A DNA stretch of 7,836 bases from the NCBI GenBank assembly GCA_002780205.1, contig PEVQ01000266.1, positions 8,570 to 16,405 of the forward strand. Direction: 5' to 3'. The notes beneath the pieces are model-generated. The model made no database searches, was not told the origin of the DNA, and saw only the letters and a list, made by a program, of their open reading frames with translations. How positions within the stretch are numbered: position 1 is the stretch's first letter; each line of letters begins with the position of its first letter. The DNA comes from Elusimicrobia bacterium CG06_land_8_20_14_3_00_38_11. Its GTDB lineage: Bacteria; Elusimicrobiota; UBA8919. This document shows positions 1 to 7,030 of the stretch, in pieces. The position numbers and the translations under genes were made by a program.

Positions 1-300
1 GACGACACTTTTTTTTTGCAGATTAAAATTCAAATTGTTCAAATCACCCGTCAATCTAATGATTGTTCCCATTATTCCTTTATCTTTAACGAGAATGTTT
101 GAACCGAATCCGATTATTTGATACAGGATTTTCTTTTTAAGACAAAGGTTTATGAGTTTTTTTAACTCGGTAATTGTTTTTACTTCAACATAAAAATCGC
201 ATTTGCCGCCGATACGAAATGTAGTGTGCCTACTCATCGGTTCGTTTTGCAAAATTTTCCCGCTTACAATTTTTAATATTTCAGAACGGTTTAACTTCAT
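1..300 (-). CDS. murB: UDP-N-acetylenolpyruvoylglucosamine reductase, N-terminal part (3' end outside window)
   Basis: MurB is a cytoplasmic FAD enzyme that reduces UDP-GlcNAc-enolpyruvate to UDP-MurNAc with NADPH, the second committed step of peptidoglycan precursor synthesis. Only the first 100 codons are visible; the frame is open to base 1 and the family is usually about 300 residues. Visible family marks lie in the N-terminal FAD-binding (PCMH-type) domain: RHTTFRIGG at residues 24-32, and GFGSNILVKDKG at about 64-75, which matches the GxGSNxLVxDxG flavin-binding loop. The ATG at 300-298 is supported by a purine-rich GAAGG at 307-311, six bases upstream. The start lies inside the 3' end of murC (20-base overlap), so translation is probably coupled. 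A run of nine T (9-17) falls in codons 95-98. Identification is firm; the C-terminal substrate domain cannot be checked. Confidence 0.95.
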   Translation of the reverse strand, partial: MKLNRSEILKIVSGKILQNEPMSRHTTFRIGGKCDFYVEVKTITELKKLINLCLKKKILYQIIGFGSNILVKDKGIMGTIIRLTGDLNNLNFNLQKKSVV

Positions 301-1663
301 TCAGCACCTTCAAGAGTTCAGCAGATTTTTTCCATATATCGCCGGCACCGAGAGTAATAACAACATCGCCGTCTTTTATTTCTTTTGAAACGGTATTAAC
401 ATCAGAGAATTTTTTCGTATCTTTTTTTCCATTTTTTGCAATTGCATCTATTATTGTTTGCGAAGAAATTCCGGGAATGGGTTTTTCGCTTGCAGCATAA
501 ATATCCAAAACCCTTATCACATCCGCATCGGCGAATGCACCACCGAACTGGTCTTTTAATAATTGCGTTCTTGTGAACCTGTGCGGCTGAAATAAAACAA
601 ACAACCTCTTTTTCGGATTAATGGACCTTATTGCAGAAAGCGTTGCCTTTATTTCCGTCGGATGATGACCGTAATCGTCTATGAATACTACATTTTTGTA
701 ATCGCCTTTTTTTTCCAGACGGCGGGCGACACCGTTAAAATCAAGCAGCGCTTTTGCAATTTCGGAAAATTTAATTTCCAATTCCAAACCGCATACAACG
801 CCTGCGAGCGCATTGAGAACATTATGCCGCCCCGGTATTTTCAGTTCTATATTTCCTAAAAATTTACCATGGTCTAAAACATCAAATTTACTGCCAATGT
901 CGGTCGCTTCAACATTTTTTGCCTTAAAATCTGCAAAATCGTTGAAACCGTAAGTGTAATATTTTCTTGTTATTTGCGGTATAATACTTTTGAGTTTTTC
1001 ATCTTCGTTGCACAAAATTGCACAACCGTAAAACGGAATTTTATTTATAAACTGGATAAATGCACTTTTAATATTTTCCAGAGTGCCGTAATGGTCAAGG
1101 TGGTCGTTGTCAATGTTTGTTACAATTGCAAATGTCGGGAACAATTTCAAAAACGAACCGTCGGATTCATCGGCTTCGGCGACCAGATATTCCCCTTTTC
1201 CGAGTTTGGCGCCGGTACCGAAATTATTAAATTTTCCGCCTATGACAACTGTCGGGTCAAAACCGGCATTTGCCAAAATTAGAGATGTCATAGAAGTTGT
1301 AGTGGTTTTACCGTGGCATCCGGCAATTGCTATTGAATATTTCAGCCGCATAAGTTCCGCAAGCATTTCCGCACGAGGAATAACAGGAATTTTTTGCGAG
1401 TGAGCGGCAAGGACTTCCGGATTATCTTTTGTTACAGCCGTTGAAGTAACCACAACATCAACATCGGAATTTTCCAAATTTTCTTTTCTGTGACCGATTT
1501 TTATTTCTGCACCAATTTTTTTCAACCGTTTCGTAACATCCGTTTCTTTTAAGTCGGAACCGCTTACATTAAAACCGAGATTCAAAAGCACTTCAGCAAT
1601 ACCCGACATTCCGCTTCCGCCGATGCCTACAAAGTGAATATTTTTAAATTTTTTTCTGAACAT
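281..1663 (-). CDS. murC: UDP-N-acetylmuramate--L-alanine ligase
   Basis: MurC is the cytoplasmic ATP-dependent ligase that adds L-Ala to UDP-MurNAc, the first amino acid of the peptidoglycan stem peptide. The 460-residue product is full length for the family. The N-terminal UDP-binding Rossmann domain has GIGGSGMSG (13-21). The central ATPase has the P-loop AGCHGKTTTT (114-123), EADESDGS (163-170) and NIDNDHLDHYG (183-193). The hinge to the C-terminal domain shows GRHNVLNALAG (278-288), followed by DDYGHHPTEI (329-338), PHRFTR (360-365) and GAGDI (439-443). All Mur ligase hallmarks are intact. The ATG at 1663-1661 has a GAGAG purine stretch just upstream. The start overlaps the end of ispG by 20 bases and the stop overlaps murB by 20 bases, so the three genes are almost certainly cotranscribed. 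MurC uses the product of its downstream neighbour MurB. Confidence 0.98.
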   Translation of the reverse strand: MFRKKFKNIHFVGIGGSGMSGIAEVLLNLGFNVSGSDLKETDVTKRLKKIGAEIKIGHRKENLENSDVDVVVTSTAVTKDNPEVLAAHSQKIPVIPRAEMLAELMRLKYSIAIAGCHGKTTTTSMTSLILANAGFDPTVVIGGKFNNFGTGAKLGKGEYLVAEADESDGSFLKLFPTFAIVTNIDNDHLDHYGTLENIKSAFIQFINKIPFYGCAILCNEDEKLKSIIPQITRKYYTYGFNDFADFKAKNVEATDIGSKFDVLDHGKFLGNIELKIPGRHNVLNALAGVVCGLELEIKFSEIAKALLDFNGVARRLEKKGDYKNVVFIDDYGHHPTEIKATLSAIRSINPKKRLFVLFQPHRFTRTQLLKDQFGGAFADADVIRVLDIYAASEKPIPGISSQTIIDAIAKNGKKDTKKFSDVNTVSKEIKDGDVVITLGAGDIWKKSAELLKVLNEVKPF

Positions 1664-2729
1664 TTTTTATCTCTCTTATAATCTCATCAACCCATTTACT
1701 CTGCGGAATTTTTTTGACGGGTTTGCCTTTTTTGAAAAGCAAACCAAAACCTTTACCTCCTGCAATCCCTATATCCGCACCTTTTGCTTCACCGGGACCA
1801 TTGACTATGCATCCCATTACCGCAACTTTTAACGGAGTAGCGAGCAGCGAGTAACGAGTAGCGAGTAATTTTTTTTCCAGTTGATGTACGATTTTTATCA
1901 AGTCAATTTCGCATCTTCCACAGGTAGGACATGAAATTATTTCAACACCTCTTTTTCTTAAACCGAGCGCTTTTAATATTTCCCAACCTGCTCTGACTTC
2001 TTCCTCCGGTGCAGCAGACAACGACACACGAATAGTATCGCCAATTTTTTGATTCAAAAGAATTCCAAATGCAGACGCCGATTTTACAATGCCTGGAAAT
2101 TCCGTACCCGCCTCGGTAATTCCGAGATGAACAGGATAATTCCTCATTTGTGAAACGAGTTGATTTGCTAACACAGTTGTCTGGACATCATTTGATTTTA
2201 ATGAAACCACAATATCGGAAAAATTCATTCTTTCAATAATTTTTATATTCTCCATTATTTCACTTGCCATTTGTTCAGCCATTTGCAATGAAGACATTTT
2301 CAACATTCCTTCGGATTTTTTCAGAATTTTCAGCGAGCCGGCATTCACGCCGATTCGGATAGGAGTTTTTCTCTTTTTTGCGGCAATTACAACTTTTTCT
2401 ATGTTTTCTCTTGAGCCGATATTCCCGGGATTTATTCTGATTTTGTCAACGCCCTGATTTATTGACTCAACTGCAAGCCGCCAGTCAAAATGAATGTCTG
2501 CAACAAGCGGAATTTTTATATTTTTTTTTATTTTTGATAGAACCTTTGCCGACGGCATATCCGGCACTGCGACACGGATAATTTCGCAGCCAATTTCTTC
2601 AAGTTTTTTTATTTGGTTAACGGTGCTTCGCCAGTCAATAGTTTTTGTCTTCGTCATTGATTGGACCCGCACCGGTTCCCCACCGCCTATAAAAATATTC
2701 CCGATTTTTATTTTTTTTGTTTTATACAT
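1644..2729 (-). CDS. ispG: 4-hydroxy-3-methylbut-2-enyl diphosphate synthase (IspG/GcpE)
   Basis: IspG is the [4Fe-4S] enzyme of the MEP pathway that converts MEcPP to HMBPP using flavodoxin or ferredoxin electrons. The 361 residues match the compact bacterial form without the extra middle domain of plant and chlamydial types. The N-terminal TIM-barrel part shows GGGEPVRVQSMT (15-26), the ADIHFDWRLA segment (78-86 region) and RINPGN (98-103). The C-terminal cluster domain carries SCPTCGR (Cys267, Cys270), MGCIVNGPGEA (Cys307, Glu314) and ADIGIAGGKG (318-327). These supply the three Cys and one Glu ligands expected for this cluster; Cys273 is an additional cysteine. Residues 288-298 (LLATRYSLLAT) are low-complexity sequence encoded by a heptamer repeat, in a linker between ligands two and three. 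The ATG lies 6 bases after the yjbQ stop, with a GTGAAG-type ribosome site, and the 3' end overlaps murC by 20 bases. The isoprenoids it feeds include undecaprenyl phosphate, the lipid carrier for the peptidoglycan made with MurC and MurB. Confidence 0.97.
   Translation of the reverse strand: MYKTKKIKIGNIFIGGGEPVRVQSMTKTKTIDWRSTVNQIKKLEEIGCEIIRVAVPDMPSAKVLSKIKKNIKIPLVADIHFDWRLAVESINQGVDKIRINPGNIGSRENIEKVVIAAKKRKTPIRIGVNAGSLKILKKSEGMLKMSSLQMAEQMASEIMENIKIIERMNFSDIVVSLKSNDVQTTVLANQLVSQMRNYPVHLGITEAGTEFPGIVKSASAFGILLNQKIGDTIRVSLSAAPEEEVRAGWEILKALGLRKRGVEIISCPTCGRCEIDLIKIVHQLEKKLLATRYSLLATPLKVAVMGCIVNGPGEAKGADIGIAGGKGFGLLFKKGKPVKKIPQSKWVDEIIREIKNVQKKI
1834..1868. repeat. Five-unit heptamer tandem repeat inside ispG
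   Basis: Five imperfect 7-base units lie in tandem: ggagtag, cgagcag, cgagtaa, cgagtag, cgagtaa (plus strand). On the coding strand the unit is YTACTCG-like. Because 7 is not a multiple of 3, the repeat cycles through all three frames and codes LLATRYSLLAT (ispG residues 288-298). It sits in the variable linker between the CPTC motif and the third cluster cysteine, where length changes are tolerated, and the reading frame is kept. The same LLATRYS-type string is, from memory, a dispersed low-complexity element in several uncultured bacterial lineages. Confidence 0.85.
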
Positions 2730-2735
2730 ATCACT

Positions 2736-3152
2736 TCACTCGCCGATTATCTTGACAACTACCCGTTTTTTTCTTTGTCCATCAAATTCAGCGTAAAAAA
2801 TCTGCTCCCACGGACCGAAATCCAACCTACTATTGGTTATAGCAACCACAACTTCACGCCCCATAACAGTTCTTCTTAAATGCGCATACGCATTGTCTTC
2901 ACCTGTTAAATTATGTTTATATTTTTCAGGTGAATACGGAACAAGTTTTTCAAGCCATTCTTTGAAATCGGTTTTCAGCCCTTCTTCCTCGTCATTGATA
3001 AACACACTGGATGTAATGTGCATCGCATTGACAAGACAAAGTCCCTCTTTCACACCGCTTTTTCTGACAAGTTTCTCAACCTCGTCGGTAATATTCACAA
3101 ACTCAATTTTACTTTTCGTATCAAACCACAAATGTTCAGTTAATGATTTCAT
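2736..3152 (-). CDS. yjbQ: YjbQ family protein (UPF0047)
   Basis: This is a 138-residue single-domain protein of the widespread YjbQ/UPF0047 family, full length for that family. Conserved stretches are NAMHITSSVFINDEE (42-56), YKHNLTGEDNAYAHLRR (78-94), MGREVVVAITNSRLDFGPW (97-115, with Ser108 where the family more often has Gly) and QIFYAEFDGQRKKRVVV (116-132). The family's histidines are present (His45, His80, His91), together with Asp124 and Arg127 of the C-terminal block. E. coli YjbQ has been reported to have weak thiamin phosphate synthase activity, but the physiological role of the family is not settled, so I assign none here. No signal peptide or membrane segment is visible; it should be cytoplasmic. 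It starts at an ATG preceded by GAAAG, is the first gene after the restriction-modification island, and stops 6 bases before ispG. It therefore probably opens the yjbQ-ispG-murC-murB transcription unit. Confidence 0.93.
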   Translation of the reverse strand: MKSLTEHLWFDTKSKIEFVNITDEVEKLVRKSGVKEGLCLVNAMHITSSVFINDEEEGLKTDFKEWLEKLVPYSPEKYKHNLTGEDNAYAHLRRTVMGREVVVAITNSRLDFGPWEQIFYAEFDGQRKKRVVVKIIGE

Positions 3153-3192
3153 TGGCTTTCATTATAATTTGTTATTTTCTGCCAGAGTTGGT

Positions 3193-3222
3193 AAGATATT
3201 TGGGTTCGTGTTTTTAGGTCAA
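3193..3222 (-). promoter_or_regulatory. Possible sigma-70 type promoter for yjbQ-ispG-murC-murB
   Basis: On the minus strand TTGACC (3222-3217) and TATCTT (3198-3193) are separated by 18 bases and lie about 40 bases upstream of the yjbQ ATG. This is in the only non-coding gap of the downstream unit (3153-3231). The -35 differs from consensus at one base and the -10 at two. A TATAAT also occurs at 3161-3166 (minus strand), but it has no matching -35 and would give an almost leaderless message. AT-rich sequence produces such matches by chance, so this is tentative. Confidence 0.3.
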
Positions 3223-3231
3223 GTATTGAAT

Positions 3232-6200
3232 TCAAATAATCATTAAGACTTTGTCAATATTTTTTTTCAATGTTAGTAAATCAGGTAATAACTTTTCGAG
3301 ATAATTTGTATCTTTGGGAATTTTAACTTTATCAAATCCCGCTTCAAGCCAGACCTTTAAGTATTTCGCTTCGGTTTCTGAAGAACAGTTTATATGTTTT
3401 TTACCGGAGAAAAGTCGCCAGTCAAAAAGTTCTTTTTCAATTTTAATATCATCGGATTTTTCAGGTAATTTTTTTGTATAAAGTAATTTTTGACTTAAAA
3501 CTTTTTCTTTATACAATTTTCCCAATGTGTTGTCACCAATTTTTTCCATTACTGTTTTAACCAATAAACCAATATCTATACCACCGATTGTCTTTTTAGG
3601 TTTTCCGAAACTTTTTGCTTTATCAATGCGGGACTTCACCAAATCAACTACTGCACGATAAACCTCAAGTTGCTCTTCATCAGTCAAACCCAGAATATCA
3701 CCCATAATAATTTTATCAAGTTCTAACAATTCCTTTTTGATTTTACTTAATGATATTTCTTTTATTCCCCCACCAATTTCTGTAAAAACACCTTCACATT
3801 TAGTATCCGCAAGTTCTTTAAACTTCAAAACCAATTTTGAAATTATCTTTTCAGGAATATCTTCAATAGCAATTATTGGTAATTTTTCTACTACAGCAAC
3901 ATCTATATCAGCAATCGCTTGCGCGCCTGTAAGTTGACGACAAGTAAATTCAATAAAAAGACGAGTTAAAGTTGAATTAAGTAGTGCAGTAATAATTAGA
4001 AGTTGATTTGAATTTTTGGGAGTAATACCATATAGTTTTTTATCTTCAAAAACTTTTTCATTCAAAAAAATCGGCATTCTTTCGCCGACCTTTGAGGGCA
4101 AAATTAACGGAGCATATTTCCAATTTTTACCTAATGAATACCACAGTTTCCGAGATGAACAAGTTGGTCTATCATTAAAACCTTCTGCTTCACCCCTTTC
4201 AATATATTTTAATAATTGTGTGCCTTTTAATTTTGACTTTTCTTTGTGGCAAATAATGATTTTCCATTTCAATTTGTTTCTTTTTAGTTTATAGCCCTCA
4301 ACTTCTTTTAGAGAAAAAATTATGGGCTGTAAGAATTTCTTTTCTATCTTCCACCGTTTTATTTCTTCCTCGCTAATATAGAAAAATTCATTTGCACCAG
4401 TTGTAAATCCTCTTCTTACATCAGCGACTTCTTTTAATGGAACAAATTTATCTTTTCCTTTTTCTAATATCTTAAAAAATATCTCCGGGGCCCTTAAATA
4501 TTTCCCCCATTTAGCACCGACAAACTGTTTTTCTTCAGCATCAAAACCCTCTGTCCAAAGTTCTGACTGCTTTTTGGGAAAAATTCTTAATTCATCATTT
4601 TGATAAAAATCAGAATGGGCAAGAATTGTTTTTATTAGTTTGTCAATGGAATTGAGTCGGTTTAGTTCTTTATCCCACATATCTTGTGCGGGTGGGATAA
4701 AATGTCTTAATCGTTTTTTGAGATAAACAAATCGGGCCAAATTTTCATTTCTCTCTTTTTCATCTTTACATTTTTCCAAAATTATTATACAAGTATTTAC
4801 ATCTGCTTCTTCAAACCATCGCTCTACTTTTGATTCAATGACAGTAACAATCTTGTAATTTTTAAGGAAAAACTCTTGAAGACCTTTTCCATAATCTACA
4901 TCTAACCACGAGTTTGACACAATAAATCCGAATCTTCCTTCATCTTTTAAGAATTTCGTTCCGTGAACAAAGAAATAGGCGTGAATTCCCGCTCGTTTAG
5001 ATATATTTGCCATTTTCACTTGACCATCATAAAGTGATTTTTCAATTAAGTTCTCTTTGTATTCTTCATCTCCAGACGAAATTTCAGAGATTTCTTCCTG
5101 GCGAGTATACGGTGGATTACCGACAAGGCAATCAACACTTCTTGGATATTCCAAAATAATTTTTTTGTCACCAATTGAAACAGTATATTTTGAACGGGCA
5201 CTTTCTTTAACAGTAAAAGTATCGTCTATTTTATATTTTGAACTATTTACTCCAAAGGGGGATAAAGCAAAGAAATCCTCATTAAAAATTTTAGGATAAT
5301 TTTCATTGGTTGCTAAATCATTTATTACAAGATTGATAGTTGCAAGATGAGCCGGAAACTTTGCAATATCTGTTCCATACAATGAATTCAAAATTTCTTG
5401 ATGCATGAGTTGTTGATTCATCATTTGTTTGTGCTTGTATGCACGCACTAAAAAAGTACCCGTTCCACAAGATGGGTCAAATACTTTATCTGTTTCATGT
5501 TTCAGACAAAACTTCAAAATTAAATCCACAATATCAGGACTTGTAAAATACTGTCCAAGATTATGCCGTTCTTCATGAGGAATAAGGCGTTCAAAAATTC
5601 TGCCGATAATATCATAGCCGATTTTAGAAAAGTCATATTGTCTTAAAATTGTAACAAGAACATCTATTTCCTTGATAACCTCTTTTGCGTCGGGAAATGC
5701 AATTTCATCAATAAAATCAGGTTGGTAGATCGTTTGATAATCAATTTTCAGAACTTCATCAAAATATGTTTGTAACACTTTTCGCAAATGGGAACCGCTA
5801 ATAAATTCTTGGAGATTAGTCTTTAAAGGTGGTATTTCTTCCGGTCGTTTCGCCTGTAATAAATCATAGAAAAGTATTTTATTTACAAGTAGATAAGCAG
5901 TTTGTCGAGCAACTTTATCAAAATCAAACGGTTGGAATGCGAATGTCCAATTCTGTTGAATAAACCATTTTTGAAGTTTCTTTGAAAATTCTGTATCTTT
6001 GTGACACCTATCCTCAATGATTCTTCTATAATAAATGGCTAATCGCTCAATTTTTTCCTGAAGACGATAAATCAACCATTCGTCAATTGCTAATTTTGGT
6101 TCTGGCTCTTTACCTGTGTATACATAATAAAGTTTGGTTAAAAATTTTTCAAGTTCTTTTTTTATTGAATCTTTGTATCGTGTTTCCTCTATATCATCAA

Positions 6201-6639
6201 GATTTTCAATTTCTGAAAGATTGTATTTTTCAATAACCTGCTCTTCCTCATGTTTCTGGGTATTAACTTTTTCTGTATTAAACCATATAAGTTTTTGGAA
6301 ATTAGTTAACGCAAAATATCTTGCTTTTCTCTTATTTGCTTTTTCCCAGGCAGGTCTTTTAAGTTCTTTTTCATCAAAAACATCAAAAAATGGTTTTTTT
6401 GCTTCAAAAACACACAGAACATTTTGACTTTGTCTTGACTCATAAATTACAGCATCGGGCATTTTTCTGTCATCACCAGATGTTTCAACATCGGGAAGAC
6501 CTAAATCAAGATTTTTTTCCTCAATAATTTCTCGCATCCAATGTATTAAAATAGAAACTCCTGTTCTTTCTGTCTTATGTGATGTTATATCAAATGGACT
6601 AGAAACTATTGATTTTTTCTTTTGAATCTTATTTTTCAT
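3232..6639 (-). CDS. Single-chain type IIG-like restriction-modification enzyme (PD-(D/E)xK nuclease plus N6-adenine methylase plus target recognition)
   Basis: The 1135-residue protein joins a nuclease, an adenine methyltransferase and a specificity region in one chain, as in Eco57I/type IIG enzymes. The N-terminal domain shows Pro61-Asp62 followed by FEAKK (Glu79, Lys81), a PD-(D/E)xK nuclease core of the HsdR/IIG kind. After a helical linker (about 150-340) comes the gamma-class methylase: GQYFTSP (362-368), DPSCGTGTF (388-396, motif I, SAM binding) and GNPPYTRQE (507-515, motif IV NPPY, N6-adenine catalysis). Residues 739-753 (ADVRRGFTTGANEFF) and about 889-906 resemble the target-recognition domain of IIG/PglX-like proteins. 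A tail of about 120 residues after 1013 is unassigned. I chose the ATG at 6639-6637, which overlaps the RadC_N gene by 11 bases. The longer frame to 6693 begins with TTG and adds 18 residues inside that gene. All catalytic motifs are intact. Sampled lines are AT-richer (27-35% GC) than the flanking genes, suggesting acquisition. The recognition sequence cannot be read from the sequence. Confidence 0.9.
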   Translation of the reverse strand: MKNKIQKKKSIVSSPFDITSHKTERTGVSILIHWMREIIEEKNLDLGLPDVETSGDDRKMPDAVIYESRQSQNVLCVFEAKKPFFDVFDEKELKRPAWEKANKRKARYFALTNFQKLIWFNTEKVNTQKHEEEQVIEKYNLSEIENLDDIEETRYKDSIKKELEKFLTKLYYVYTGKEPEPKLAIDEWLIYRLQEKIERLAIYYRRIIEDRCHKDTEFSKKLQKWFIQQNWTFAFQPFDFDKVARQTAYLLVNKILFYDLLQAKRPEEIPPLKTNLQEFISGSHLRKVLQTYFDEVLKIDYQTIYQPDFIDEIAFPDAKEVIKEIDVLVTILRQYDFSKIGYDIIGRIFERLIPHEERHNLGQYFTSPDIVDLILKFCLKHETDKVFDPSCGTGTFLVRAYKHKQMMNQQLMHQEILNSLYGTDIAKFPAHLATINLVINDLATNENYPKIFNEDFFALSPFGVNSSKYKIDDTFTVKESARSKYTVSIGDKKIILEYPRSVDCLVGNPPYTRQEEISEISSGDEEYKENLIEKSLYDGQVKMANISKRAGIHAYFFVHGTKFLKDEGRFGFIVSNSWLDVDYGKGLQEFFLKNYKIVTVIESKVERWFEEADVNTCIIILEKCKDEKERNENLARFVYLKKRLRHFIPPAQDMWDKELNRLNSIDKLIKTILAHSDFYQNDELRIFPKKQSELWTEGFDAEEKQFVGAKWGKYLRAPEIFFKILEKGKDKFVPLKEVADVRRGFTTGANEFFYISEEEIKRWKIEKKFLQPIIFSLKEVEGYKLKRNKLKWKIIICHKEKSKLKGTQLLKYIERGEAEGFNDRPTCSSRKLWYSLGKNWKYAPLILPSKVGERMPIFLNEKVFEDKKLYGITPKNSNQLLIITALLNSTLTRLFIEFTCRQLTGAQAIADIDVAVVEKLPIIAIEDIPEKIISKLVLKFKELADTKCEGVFTEIGGGIKEISLSKIKKELLELDKIIMGDILGLTDEEQLEVYRAVVDLVKSRIDKAKSFGKPKKTIGGIDIGLLVKTVMEKIGDNTLGKLYKEKVLSQKLLYTKKLPEKSDDIKIEKELFDWRLFSGKKHINCSSETEAKYLKVWLEAGFDKVKIPKDTNYLEKLLPDLLTLKKNIDKVLMII

Positions 6640-6937
6640 ATTCTTCAATAACCTGATGAACAATTCGTTTGGCAATTTCAAAACAGGCAGCAATTCTTAA
6701 TATTTTTACATCACCAAGACCTTTTATTTTAAGAAATTTTTTAAGCGGTTGATTTGCCAATCCTTTATATGAACCATACTTTGCCAGAAGTTCTTCTGCA
6801 ATTTTTTCTGCTGGTTTGCCTTTAATTCCCGATGAAATCAATATCGCTAAAAGTTCGGCATCGCTTAATTTATCAGCACCGAGTTCCAACAGTTTTCCGC
6901 CGGGATGTGCCCACATATGTTCCTTTTCTTTTTTCAT
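6629..6937 (-). CDS. Stand-alone RadC N-terminal (UPF0758) helix-hairpin-helix protein
   Basis: This 102-residue protein matches only the N-terminal third of RadC/UPF0758 proteins. KLLELGADKLSDAELLAI (15-32) followed by SGIKGK (36-41) is the family signature. LKKFLKIKGLGDVKILRI (65-82) is a helix-hairpin-helix segment of the kind that binds DNA backbone. The C-terminal MPN/JAB metalloprotease-like domain with its HxHPSG-type motif is missing. The frame ends in a clean TAA, and the following DNA is the restriction-modification gene, so no remnant of the domain is seen. The ATG at 6937-6935 has only a weak AGATAA purine stretch upstream; Met8 is an alternative start. The gene overlaps the downstream type IIG gene by 11 bases (ATGAAAAATAA holds both start and stop), which implies coupled translation and a shared role. 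A DNA-binding accessory or regulator is an inference. The historic link of RadC to DNA repair is doubtful and should not be carried over. Confidence 0.8.
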   Translation of the reverse strand: MKKEKEHMWAHPGGKLLELGADKLSDAELLAILISSGIKGKPAEKIAEELLAKYGSYKGLANQPLKKFLKIKGLGDVKILRIAACFEIAKRIVHQVIEEYEK

Positions 6938-6958
6938 TTTATCTATTCGCTTTGCTCA

Positions 6959-6982
6959 CCCCCGACTGAAGTCGGGGGCTAC
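6959..6982 (-). repeat. REP-like palindrome with 5' GTAG
   Basis: Bases 6959-6978 form a perfect 20-base palindrome (CCCCCGAC stems, TGAA in the middle on the plus strand and TTCA on the minus). On the minus strand it is directly preceded by GTAG (6982-6979), the layout of REP elements that pair with RAYT (TnpA-REP) transposases. It lies 22 bases upstream of the RadC_N ATG. No T-run follows on the transcribed strand, so it is not a standard intrinsic terminator. In mRNA it would be a very stable 8-9 bp hairpin just ahead of the weak ribosome site. Confidence 0.6.
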
Positions 6983-7010
6983 AATTTATGTGTGAATTTG
7001 CTCCATTGAC

Positions 7011-7030
7011 GACCCCGCTGAAGCGGGGTC
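7011..7030 (-). repeat. Second REP-like palindrome
   Basis: This is a perfect 20-base palindrome (GACCCCGC stems, TGAA middle on the plus strand) of the same length as the one at 6959-6978 and with the same central CTGAAG. It begins 19 bases after the rseP stop, with 32 bases between the two palindromes. It has no GTAG on its flank and no T-run after it on the minus strand. It may act as an mRNA 3' stabiliser for rseP, or simply be the partner unit of a dispersed repeat pair. Confidence 0.55.

Noticed and set aside
974..1403. Plus-strand open frames of about 100 codons opposite murC
   Set aside because: They mirror murC codons in other frames and show no family features.
3226..3235. Ten-base palindrome ttgaattcaa at the end of the type IIG gene
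   Set aside because: It is too short and AT-rich to be distinguished from chance, and no partner copy or terminator context is seen.
2833..3246. 137-codon plus-strand open frame over yjbQ and the spacer
   Set aside because: It is antisense to a well-conserved gene, and its product has no recognisable motif.
3232..6639. BREX PglX or type I HsdM identity
   Set aside because: The chain has its own N-terminal PD-(D/E)xK nuclease, and no BREX or HsdR/HsdS genes are adjacent in the window.
6640..6693. Longer reading of the type IIG gene starting at 6693
   Set aside because: The first codon is TTG, it would add 18 residues inside the RadC_N gene (65-base overlap), and the ATG at 6639 fits the coupled stop/start arrangement better.
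6959..7030. Palindromes as intrinsic terminators of rseP
   Set aside because: Neither stem is followed by a T-run on the minus strand; the T-rich stretch lies on the other side and too far away for the plus strand.
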